Positions 19,611 through 29,178 of a stretch of 64,000 bases of DNA are shown in pieces (within the stretch, counting starts at the first letter, position 1; each line of letters begins with the position of its first letter). This stretch comes from Phlegmacium glaucopus. Lineage: Eukaryota; Basidiomycota; Agaricomycetes; Agaricales; Cortinariaceae. The stretch is from contig MU130154.1 in NCBI GenBank assembly GCA_015039465.1, forward strand, positions 1 to 64,000, read 5' to 3'. The translations under genes and the position numbers were made by a program. Below the pieces are notes generated by a model. The model saw only the letters and a program-made list of their open reading frames with translations, had not been told where the DNA came from and did no database searches.

Positions 19611-21795
19611 ATGGCTTTAACAGAAGTCCGTGTTCAGTTCAGTCCTCGTTACATCTTACCCACCCGTCCACAATATAGGTTACGGGCCCTGGAATTGCAT
19701 ACATATGCTTGGGAGGCTTTTCCGTCGCCGTTCGTCCCTTATTTGTTCCTTATCGGTCGTAGTCCCCTTAATTTATGTTTCTAGTTCTCTCTCTTCTCTC
19801 TTCTTGCCAGAGAAAAGGTCTCTTTCTCAATATTTAACTTAATATTCCTCATATTTTGCTCAGGTGTATGTCAATGAAGTCGTGTTAGGCACACTATTCG
19901 GTATTTTCATGGGTCCTTACTTCGCTGGTGTATTTGATCCACGATCATGGGGATCCAAATCTGAATCAGACGAAATCACCCTTGAAGTTATGCGCATAGT
20001 TCTCGCTACTGGCTTGTTCGCAATTGGTGTCGAGCTTCCTAAATCATATATGGCCCGGCATGCCAAAAGTCTTCTCGCAATGGTAATTCCCACCATGGCG
20101 ATAGGTTGGGTCATTGTCGCTGGTTTGTATTCTTCTCCCGCTATGTATTTACAAGTTCACTCTCCTTCTAGGTCTTCTACGTCTCTTATTTCCTCAGTTA
20201 AATCTTATATCCTGCTTGGCTGTTTCTGCCTGCTTAACACCTACGGATCCAATTATTTGTGCGGCTATTGTTGGCGAGTCCCCCAAATACTCCCTGCACA
20301 TCATTTATTCTAATCCACACCACAAAAGGCGGTAAATTTGCAAGACGTCATGTCCCTGTAAATTTACGTCAAATACTTTCTGCCGAATCAGCTGCTAATG
20401 ACGGTCTTGCCTACCCTTTCCTGACATTAACTCTTTACTTGACTCTCGATTCATCTCGTGAGGTTGCCATCACTCACTGGGTTTTGATTGGCTGGTTATG
20501 TATGCCATCCTTCTATCTTGAAAAGAGTATTCCTATATATATATGATCACCAGATCAAGTTTGCTTTGGTGTCGTAATTGGTGCCATCCTTGGTTTGTTC
20601 TCACACCCAGCCTCAGTCATTTGTACTGACGCCCACAAGGCCTGATATTCTCCCATCTCATTAAATTTTCCCATAAACGTGGCTTCATCAATCGAGAATC
20701 ATACGTTGCGCAGTATATAGCTCTGGCAATATTTATCACTGGAATCGTCAGTACACTTGGAAGCGATGATTTACTGGCTGCTTTCGCTGCAGGTTTGTAC
20801 ATACCCAATTTTGTCTACTTGGTCACAGGATTCATTTCCAGTTTTTTAGGGAGTGCTGTTTCCTGGGATGGTGAGTTCAATGACCAAACAGAAGGCGAGG
20901 TTTTCGCCTCTGTCATCGACCTCCTTCTCAACTGCGCCTGCTTCATTTATATTGGAGCATGGCTACCGTTCGAGACTTTTACCATACCCGATCTTGGTAT
21001 TAACCCGTGGCGATTGGCCGTGTTGACGATTGGGATACTGCTTCTACGTCGTATACCCGCGATCTTGGCATTGTATAGATGGATTCCAGAGATAGCCTCT
21101 TGGCGCGAGGCACTTTTTTCCGGCCACTTCGGTGTGTACGCCATCGATAGTGGTTCCTGACGGGCTGACTGATCTAACTTCTGAATAGGTCCAGTAAGTT
21201 GTCAAAGGGCACATGTCAGGAACCAGTGTCTAACTACTTCAATAGATGGGTGTAGGCGCTATCTTCATCGCTACACTCGCAGTCCACAGGCTTCCCCATC
21301 CTTCAAATCCTCCTCAGACTCAGCAAGACATTTTGGCTCTGGTCATCCACCCCATCGTATCCTTCGTCGTACTTTCATCAATCATCGTTCGTGCGTCAGC
21401 TGCTAAAGAATCCTTCCCTTCATTTAACTCACATCTTGCCAGATGGCCTGTCGATACCGTTTTTTAATCTTGGAAAAAATGTCTCCAACACCGTCTCTCT
21501 TTCCGGCACCTTGACATTCCGCTCAAGGTCTTATCCCGACTGGGTACTCAACGTCAATCGTATCCCAGCTACCCCTCAAGAACCAACATCGGAAGTGCCA
21601 AATGTCGCTGTTCACGAGGCTGCAAGCCCGGTAGACAGTGCGAAAGACACTCCAACCAGTATTCTGCAGCCAGAACGCGTGTATTCCGGCAAAGATGTTG
21701 AACTAACGTCTGACATTCTTGCTCCACTACAAATACCTGATATCGAGACCAGTCCCACTCTCGAAGAGAGAATTGTAAAGGCTAATATAGAATGA
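19611..21795 (+). CDS. nha1: Plasma-membrane Na+/H+ antiporter, Nha1/Sod2 type (CPA1 family), 554 aa
   Basis: It would export Na+ and K+ in exchange for protons at the plasma membrane. Proposed exons are 19611-19733, 19785-19817, 19864-20122, 20172-20273, 20329-20499, 20554-20592, 20640-20792, 20850-21131, 21189-21193, 21246-21390 and 21443-21795, giving 555 codons. Visible family motifs are VYVNEVVLGTLFG, SACLTPTDPI, LSAESAANDG (the ion-binding ND pair), GSDDLLAAFAAG and GHFGPMGVGAIF. The tail after about residue 450 is hydrophilic and shorter than in yeast Nha1, as in Sod2. Intron 4 is GC-AG, and one exon is only 5 nt long. The N-terminal exon is the least certain part. Confidence 0.9.
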
Positions 21796-21985
21796 AACAG
21801 TGTATAAAGAGGTTCCGTTTTCCTTGATTACAGCACAGTTATTGGACTTGGGAACAAACACGAACACGAGTTATCATTAGGATGTCCTGTTTACAGAACT
21901 AATACGAGTTATTACATATGCAGAATATCATGACGGCATTGATAAAATAGAAATTTGTCTAATTATCATCAAAGGTTCATCGCAA

Positions 21986-24453
21986 TTATCGAAGGTTGAA
22001 GTGGTGGGAGTAAAACCAACCCAGCCACAAGAAAACCCTTTTTTGTGTGCAAGCCAGTGTACGGCTCTTACTCAAAAGGATTAGTACGACCGGCCTGAGC
22101 AGAAAAAAACTGTCAGACCAGTACATCTCTTCAAACGTTAATTGTGCCTGTACCTGGTTATCTCCACCACGATCAGGTCCTTCACCGCACCCACATAACC
22201 AATCATGCCACCACCTTGTATCTTGTAGCATATGTTGTTCATTACTAGCTCCAAATATTGGATTTGATTGGGATATTGGACTCAAGCTAGCTATTGGAGG
22301 AGGTGTCCGCGGAGGGGGCAGAGACAATGGTTTCGGTGGCGGCGGATGGCCAGCTTTCGGAGGATCGGTAATGGAGACGGGGGTAGGCATTTCGTTCTTG
22401 TATGGAACTGGTATAGCTCCAGGCTGTCCCAGCTGATGTGCGTCAGAGAATGGAGAAAGCGAGTCAGGGGGGTTGACAAATGGATCAACTATATAACCGT
22501 CCTCAGAATCCGAGCGGCTTGTAGAGGGAGTTGGACTTATATTAATGTCTCGCAATGGAAGAGTGTCGGTATTGTCTTGCGATTGGAGTGCAGCGTGAGC
22601 ACCCAGTCCACTTGTAGAAGGAACTTTTGATTTTCTGACTTGCCAAAGTAAGCTGGGACGTCGGGAAGTGCCACTGACATAGGAGGGGAGGGCTGATTTT
22701 TGTGAAGACTCTCTAGCTGCTTTCCTTCGCTGACGTTCAGCAATTTCCCACCGCCTCAGGGTCTGGAAGTCATTTAGAGAGCAGCTAACTGTCCAGATAC
22801 AAGACTTGCCTCTTCTACTCGACGAGTTTCTTCAGCATCGTCATTTATAGGAGGGTATGAGATGGCATCCAGTGCTTCCGAGGACCCTGTTCGCAGAAAA
22901 GAAGAATCCTGATTCTCTGTATGAATTTGGCGCTCCTTTCCCTTATTGAGCTGGGAAGATGAAATTGGATGTTCTTCAGACGGCCAAGACGCTGATTGAA
23001 CGACCTCTTCTTCTTGAGAGACCGTACTCGACATGAAATGTAGGTACAATTCACAATGCAATTCCAAGAGTATGAGATTGTTGACATTTGTTAGGTTTAC
23101 AAGCAAGTAAGGTAAGGTCAGCTTCAAAATTGCCGTCCTTGAGAATGCATCAAGCTACTTCCATCATCCACCACATAGTGTCGCAGCCCTGATGTCTTCT
23201 GTAAAGAGTGAGATTCGTCCGAAAGATCTCCCTTGCTGTAATCGGCTTCCCGAGCCCCATGGTTAGGCAGTGATAGAAGTGATGCACGCGCCGTTTCTCG
23301 CATCTGCATAAGATTTTGATGAAAAGCATTCTAAATCTCACAAATAAGCATTACTCAAATTAACGGCCATAGGAGGATTACCTGTTCCCGCCAGTACTGA
23401 GCACGCTTTGCACGCTCTTGCTCTCTTTGCTTTCGATGGGTGACATAAAGTCCACTAAGTGTGCCCGACATGCCTGTGTGAAAGTGAGTGAAAACCCATC
23501 TCAACCTTCATCACGGTACTGACCACCAATGATACCGAGGGCAACCAGAACATACACCCAAACCCCAAACTGGCGAGGCGTAGCTGCACTCGCCCCGCAG
23601 AATCCGCTGCTGAGACAATTCCAAGAGTCGCATCTACGCCATCATTGTTAATACTTGACTATCGACATGGATGAGGCATACTCCTTATCTGCAGCGCAAG
23701 CGGCGCCTAAAAGTTTACTAGTCATGCATAATCTTGTCCCAGAATCACAGTATAGGCCAAGTTTACAGTTGCCTCTATATATAAAGTCTCTGAGTTCGAA
23801 ACAACACAAGGATAAGAACGAACATACCGGGACACAATATCGATAAACTCGCCGGATGCACCGTATGCAATATAAGGCGTATTTTCAATGGTGCAGTTTG
23901 CACCCAACGTTGCATCAGCGTACCTTGATGCGGAAATAAATATCGAGTCAACAGCATTAGCAAGATGAACCCATACATGCACAGATTGTTCAGACAAACA
24001 GATCCATTGAAATTGAGACCTCGACCACTGGTATCCGCCAAATCATTAAAATTTGGAGGGGCTTCACATTGATCTAGCATGCTTTTTCAGTTAATTCCCG
24101 AATGAGTAAACGACGTGTGTACCATCGCGGTTGAGCTGGCATGAACTTCCAACTGATAAGAGTGCTTGGCAATCGCTACCTTCGTCAGGACAGAATTGTC
24201 CTTTAGGGCATTTTTGTGGAAGGTTGGCACCTTGTGAATATCCAAATGGAAATTCGTCCCTCCGACAACGTTTCGGCGTGCAAGTGCCTTGGTCTGTGCA
24301 GAAAGTGACGGAGTTGCACTCGCTCCAAAACTGAAAGGTGCCGGTTTGCAGTCTGTTATTCGCTGTAGAACAATTACCGCCATTGTTCACAGACCCTGCG
24401 TAGGCTGCTTGATAGGATGCAAATAAAATGAGTGTAAGAGATAAGGAACGCAT
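21986..24453 (-). CDS. Secretory-pathway single-pass membrane protein with Cys-rich ectodomain
   Basis: The start at MRSLSLTLILFASYQAAYA gives a clear signal peptide. About 190 residues with roughly 22 cysteines follow (CXXXXFCTDQGTC, CPKGQFCPDEGSDC, LGLYCDSGTRLC, CDSWNCLSSGFC). One membrane span comes next (FGVWVYVLVALGIIGG), then a basic region (THRKQREQERAKRAQYWREQ). The long cytosolic tail is Ser/Pro-rich, with a PPPPKPLSLPPPRTPPP stretch. Exons read 24123-24453, 23977-24073, 23828-23923, 23682-23774, 23524-23633, 23382-23473, an exon from 23303, one ending at 22801, and 21986-22762. The intron between about 23,010 and 23,165 could not be fixed. The family is unknown; the layout suggests a cell-surface or wall-linked receptor-like protein. 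Confidence 0.72.
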
Positions 24454-24503
24454 GAAAGTGTGTAATTGAAAGCGGTCCTTCGTTGTCATGCAGAACAAAA
24501 CGT

Positions 24504-25541
24504 TTACGTAATATTTCTCAGCTTATGCTCCCTCCACATCGCTGTTCCCGCCAATGCAGCACCTGGGCCGACCATAACACCCCCAACCACACTCCATATA
24601 GCCAGTAACATAATTTCTTTTAAATCCTTCCCAAACCACAACGTAGCCAATAAAGATATACCAAACCCAAATGTAATATCTGTTGTCAAAAACTCCGCCA
24701 CACCCTTGCGCAATAATCCATGGTCCCTCTCCGTGAGTCCCCCTATTCCCCAGACCGAGGTGGCCATTGTTAGATGTACTATGCTCGATGAGACCAATAC
24801 AAGAAAGTTTAAGGTTTGGATAATTTGATATGACTTATTCGCAAAAGTCGGCTTTCGAAAGTAAAGGTAAATCTGTTCCGTGATTGAGATCCATAAAGGA
24901 AAAGGCTGCCAGAGGACGGTGGCATATATGCTGTCAAAGTAGACCATGGCAACCAATGGCACTAGGCTTCCAAAGAAGAAGCTGAACGCTATCGCTTCTG
25001 CCTGTACTTGTGAGATGGTGGCGTCTTTGCCAGCTCGGTAATGACTGCCAGTCAGGATGAATACGAGCCAATACCATGGGACGCCAACACCTATGGTGAG
25101 CACCTGATAGACACCCCAAGTAACAGAGGGAAAGGAGATGAGAGGATGTGACCGTTCTCTACGGCCCTCTATCATTGGAGTTATCACAAGCGGCGCATGG
25201 GTGCCAAGGAAATATACCAGAACTGGATGTGGGTATGGGTGAATCGCTGGCTGGAAGAATGAAACCAGTATGCACAAGTAAACATCGAGATAATGGAAGC
25301 CGGTGTAGGACACGCGATAGACTTGATTCAATTCGAATTCCTGGGGTGTCGACGGTTGACAAATTGGAGCAAGTAATAGGTCCAGTCCTGATCTCAACAG
25401 ACGTCCGCCAAAAATGTGGTGAATGGCAAGGGCAGAGAGACTGCTAAATAAAAATACTGCCAGTACTATAACAATTTCAACGTTGAGAAATGCAAGGACA
25501 TCAATGACATAGTACACACCGAGTCTGGTCATGATGGTCAA
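24504..25541 (-). CDS. Multi-pass integral membrane protein of unknown function (345 aa)
   Basis: This is a single exon. Hydrophobic segments occur at about residues 9-40, 83-105, 113-130, 150-165, 187-205, 235-262 and 275-330, so it likely has seven or eight membrane spans. Conserved-looking blocks include YTGFHYLDVYLCILVSFF, GVGVPWYWLVF and WREHK near the end. The size and layout resemble fungal integral-membrane terpene-cyclase-like proteins, but no catalytic signature could be confirmed, so no function is assigned. Its Met lies only 32 bp from the Met of the divergent Smr gene. Next-door Cys-rich gene starts 50 bp downstream on the same strand. Confidence 0.7.
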   Translation of the reverse strand: MTIMTRLGVYYVIDVLAFLNVEIVIVLAVFLFSSLSALAIHHIFGGRLLRSGLDLLLAPICQPSTPQEFELNQVYRVSYTGFHYLDVYLCILVSFFQPAIHPYPHPVLVYFLGTHAPLVITPMIEGRRERSHPLISFPSVTWGVYQVLTIGVGVPWYWLVFILTGSHYRAGKDATISQVQAEAIAFSFFFGSLVPLVAMVYFDSIYATVLWQPFPLWISITEQIYLYFRKPTFANKSYQIIQTLNFLVLVSSSIVHLTMATSVWGIGGLTERDHGLLRKGVAEFLTTDITFGFGISLLATLWFGKDLKEIMLLAIWSVVGGVMVGPGAALAGTAMWREHKLRNIT

Positions 25542-25573
25542 AGTCGTGTTCCAACCCTTCTGTTCGGCTTACC

Positions 25574-26566
25574 ATGTGGACAGATATCTTCAAATTCGTA
25601 CTCAATCTTTTCTGCAGGCCCACTGAAACCCAACAATATCCTCAAGAACAACATCCGGAATCCTATCCCACTTCTGACCAATGGCAACATAGACCCCCAC
25701 AAAAGCATCAGGTCCTATCTATCTATTGCCAGTCCATTTTACAAATTTTCATTCACTATCGTGCCTTTAGGATGCAAATCAGATCAACCAGGACAACGAA
25801 AGCTATCTCTCCCTTCGAGCACGCGCCAACGAACATGGCGACAAGATGGCACAATGTTTTCAGCAAAGCCATGAAGCATACGCCCGTCGAGATGGTGCAT
25901 TGGCGAAAGACCTATCCAACCAAGGCAAGGAACATCAGCGCAAGATGGAGGAACTTAACAAGCAGGCGAGCGATTGGATTTTTATTGGTGCGCAATGCTC
26001 TGAAATTGGCAAATTATACCCATCGAAATCAATGTCAATATTTTTGTGTAGAGAATAACAAGGTACTATGGACGTTGCCCAGCCTGAGAGACTCCCTTAC
26101 CTCACCGGATATAGGACAGTAAACCAGGCGAGATTGATCTCCATGGGCTATATGTAAAGGAAGCCATAAGTCGTGCAGATCAGTGTATTCAACTTGCCAA
26201 GTCAAACGGGACCTCTCAGATCAGGCTAATTGTTGGTCGGTGGTATTTTCCTCATAGCCTGGCCTGTCTTATCTTAAAGATGATAATACTAATAGGAAAA
26301 GGTCTTCATTCACATGGTGGTGTCGCAAAAATCAAACCCGCCATTGAGGAACTGATCCAGAAGTGAGCGAATGAGTTTGGCCATGGCTCATGATTCCTTG
26401 GTCATTAACTTGTCGAATTCTTAGACACAAACTCGTTGCTCAGCTAGATCCCAATAATCAAGGGGTTTTAATTGTCTACCTTGACTCAAGCAGCAGCCAT
26501 GGTATTGGCGCTGAAGAGATATCTCGTCGCTTAGTACATGAAAACGACGCTTGTGTTATCATGTAA
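25574..26566 (+). CDS. DUF1771-Smr domain protein (231 aa), putative nucleic-acid endonuclease
   Basis: Exons are 25574-25711, 25771-25987, 26052-26062, 26115-26235, 26296-26362 and 26425-26566 (232 codons). The N-terminus is low-complexity Gln/Pro. A helical DUF1771 region follows (LRARANEHGDKMAQCFQQSH, then KEHQRKMEELNKQASDWIF). The Smr domain has its IDLHGLYV motif near residue 129, GKGLHSHGGVAKIKPAI, and a C-terminal VYLDSS strand. Smr domains cut or bind nucleic acids; yeast Cue2 and human N4BP2 act on RNA at stalled ribosomes. No CUE domain is seen, so its partner is unknown. The third coding exon is only 11 nt. Confidence 0.85.
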
Positions 26567-26665
26567 CGGAGAACGCGGGGACAAGCACTCTCACTGGGCA
26601 AAGAATTGTACGCGACAGTAGTGTCAGACAGATAATACATTTAAACGATACTGGCATGGCTATTT

Positions 26666-27675
26666 TCAAACTTCAAGGCCCACAAGTACAAACGCCGGAT
26701 CTACTTGGTAAGGGGGTTTGGTAACAACCGTACCTCCAACGTACATGAGCGAATGGAGAAGAGCACTAAGATTTGGCGATGATCGTTCCAACACAATGAT
26801 GAGCGAACTACACCCCAGGCTTTCATCAGCAAGATCCAACAAGGCAACGATGCTGCAGGACGGATTTGATGTCAGCCAGATCGTAGCACATGAGTAGCAA
26901 GTATAATCACCTTTCACGCAAACTGACGGATTGGGCACTTTTACCATCTACATAGAGAGTCTTCGTCGAACCAGGTATATCGAGGACGACGCCGTTGAAG
27001 TCATTGCCCAGATTAGGGGCAGAGATGGAAACACTCTTAGCATGGGGAAGAACCGATACGCCTTGATGAGGGAATATTGTCATAAGAAAATCAAGGGCAT
27101 CCTTCTCATGGATCGAACCATTGCCTCTGTGATAATCACTACCATTGTCAGGGGTTAGAGGAGGAGTGGACAACGTGGAGTGGTTTCTGCAGGGTATGTT
27201 TCTTGGAATTGCAGCCGGATGAGAATTATAAATGAATGAATTTGTGGAAACAGGGGAAGAGGCGAGTGAAGAAGAGGGCGAATCAGAGAGATGGGAGAAT
27301 ACTGAAGACGCCGGACTGCCTGTCACACAGTCCAACGACCCTCGATCTGGAGGGCATTTTGCTTTGGGGACGTCAAAAGCGCCACTGTAAAAATGAGAGT
27401 AGTAAGAAAGAAAGTAAGAGGGAAGAGGCAGCGTCCACGTACCCCTGGCCCTCCAGAGAACGTAGTGGAATAGTAGTACATGTCGTCAGTGCCTTGGAGA
27501 TGGCACACAGCAAGCACACTAGGCTCGTTGTCGAAAGTGAAAGCCCCATCTCCAACGGTTTGACGACCGTTGCTAGAAGTTAAGAAATGAAGGACTAAGC
27601 GCTTTGAAAGGTAGCAAAAGAAAATAAGACATACGTGGGGCAAAGACTAGATTTCTGATTTGAAAAATTGGACAT
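26666..27675 (-). CDS. OAZ1: Ornithine decarboxylase antizyme, expressed by +1 ribosomal frameshifting
   Basis: Antizyme binds ornithine decarboxylase and sends it to the proteasome, closing the polyamine feedback loop. Exons are 27635-27675, 27443-27572, 26911-27384 and 26666-26852. ORF1 (60 codons) ends at TTT TGA, with TGA at 27373-27375. Shifting +1 there reads GAC GTC CCC (DVP) and opens 216 further residues. The flanking W-x-x-(stop)-D-V/A-P layout matches the animal and yeast antizymes. The C-terminal antizyme fold is visible from SIVALLDLADESLG through RSSPNLSALLHSLMYVGGT to AFVLVGLEV. The stop sits 9 nt after a splice junction. A contiguous-frame annotation would miss or break this gene. 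Confidence 0.9.
27373..27378 (-). promoter_or_regulatory. Programmed +1 frameshift site of antizyme (TTT TGA)
   Basis: The minus strand reads TGG CGC TTT TGA C. Reading TTT and then moving one base forward gives GAC, in the frame that stays open to the end of the antizyme domain. Slow termination at TGA and polyamine levels control the shift in studied antizymes. No pseudoknot was established by eye. Confidence 0.85.
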
Positions 27676-27901
27676 TGTGGAAAACAACATAAGCTGCCAA
27701 CTTGGCTATTGTAATAAGATGAAAGTGTTGGTAAGGGTTGGTGACTGTTGGAGAGAGAAAGAGAAAAGCGCCGAGCGGCTGAATAACACTCCGGTTTCTG
27801 ACTAAGCACTCGGCATTTACCGCAACATAAACTCTGAGCCTCCTCTACACCCAACGACAAGAAAGTGCTTCATCGTCGTTCAAGACAGCGGCTTCAACAC
27901 T

Positions 27902-28023
27902 GTGAGTCCCTTTCACGATAGATAACACCCTCGGTACCATGCCTGTACCATTTTAACGTCGTTTAATTCATCTCTCATGATGGATCACCTTCTACTTCAT
28001 CGGATGACCTTTTTACTTCACAG
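27902..28023 (+). other. Probable 5'-leader intron of the ribosomal protein gene
   Basis: GTGAGT at 27902 and TTCACAG ending at 28023 would define a 122-nt intron in the leader, 18 bases before the ATG at 28042. It would remove an upstream ATG at 27978. Leader introns are common in fungal ribosomal protein genes. Only splice signals support it. Confidence 0.45.
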
Positions 28024-28041
28024 AATCACACTTAAAAAATT

Positions 28042-28918
28042 ATGGCTGACGCTCCAAGAGGTCGTGGCGGATTTGGTCGCGGAAGAGGTGACAGAGGTAG
28101 GGGTCGTAGGGGCCCTCGTCGTGGAGGACGCAAGGATGAAGAAAAGGAGTGGTGAGCAAACATTTCTACCTAGATTGAAACATGACCTGACTTCATCTTA
28201 GGGTTCCCGTTACCAAGCTAGGTCGTTTGGTCAACGATGGAAAAATCAAATCCATGGAAGAGATCTACCTATTTTCCCTGCCTGTTAAGGAATATCAAAT
28301 CATCGACTTCTTCCTCCCAAAGCTCAAGGATGAGGTGATGAAGATCATGCCTGTCCAGAAGCAAACTCGTGCCGGTCAACGTACCCGATTCAAAGCCTTC
28401 GTTGCGATCGGTGACTCGGAAGGTCACGTCGGCCTAGGTGTCAAGTGTGCAAAAGAAGTCGCAACTGCCATCCGCGGTGCCATTATCCTCGCAAAACTCT
28501 CGGTCATTCCCGTGCGGAGAGGTTACTGGGGAGCTGCCCTTGGTGAGCCTCACACCGTGCCTTCAAAGGTCAGCGGAAAAGTGGGTTCTGTTATGTGCCG
28601 TCTCATACCCGCTCCTCGAGGGACGGGTATTGTTGCGGCCCCTGCATCCAAGAGGCTCTTGCAGTTGGCTGGCGTAGAGGATGCGTATACGCAATCCAAG
28701 GGTTCGACGGCCACCATGGGAAATTTCCTAAAAGCCACTTTTGCTGCCGTGCGTTATCTCCCTCCTCAATTTGTTTTATTCTCTCATGTCTGTCTCAGAT
28801 CACAAAAACTTACGCATTCCTAACGCCCGATCTCTGGCGCGAGATACCTGTTTCAAGGTTCCCATATGACGAGCATAGCGCCCACCTGCAACTCGCAGCA
28901 GGGAAAAAATTGTATTAG
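28042..28918 (+). CDS. RPS2: 40S ribosomal protein uS5 (Rps2), 258 aa
   Basis: This core protein of the small subunit lies near the mRNA entry site and contributes to decoding fidelity. Exons are 28042-28151, 28202-28748 and 28799-28918 (259 codons). The N-terminus is an RGG-rich segment ([18 protein letters not shown]). Next is the S5 double-stranded RNA-binding fold ([21 protein letters not shown]), then the C-terminal domain with [14 protein letters not shown] and [17 protein letters not shown]. Length and motifs match eukaryotic Rps2. It is transcribed away from the antizyme gene, with 366 bp between start codons. Confidence 0.97.
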
Positions 28919-29178
28919 ATACTTTCGTTTAGCCGTCCAGTATTGTGCGATATAATCATGACATTTGAAGAAAGTTGTTTTCGTAAACATATGCAATTGC
29001 CGGATATGTAAGACATTTGTATTGCTCTTGGCAGGACTGAGCGATTCATCCTCGTCGAGACAACTGCATGTTCCTCCACACCAATGATCCTGGGAGTACG
29101 TTCAACTAGGTTTTCTAGATCTGGCCCCTCAACCGCGCTGACGCTATCCCCGTAACCTTTAGTTGACTTGAATCACTC

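Noticed and set aside
27283..27288. CTC TGA as an alternative antizyme frameshift site
   Set aside because: It also leads into the downstream frame, but the frame before it cannot be joined to the upstream exons without passing the TTT TGA stop first. TTT TGA is followed by the conserved D-V-P and is the better site.
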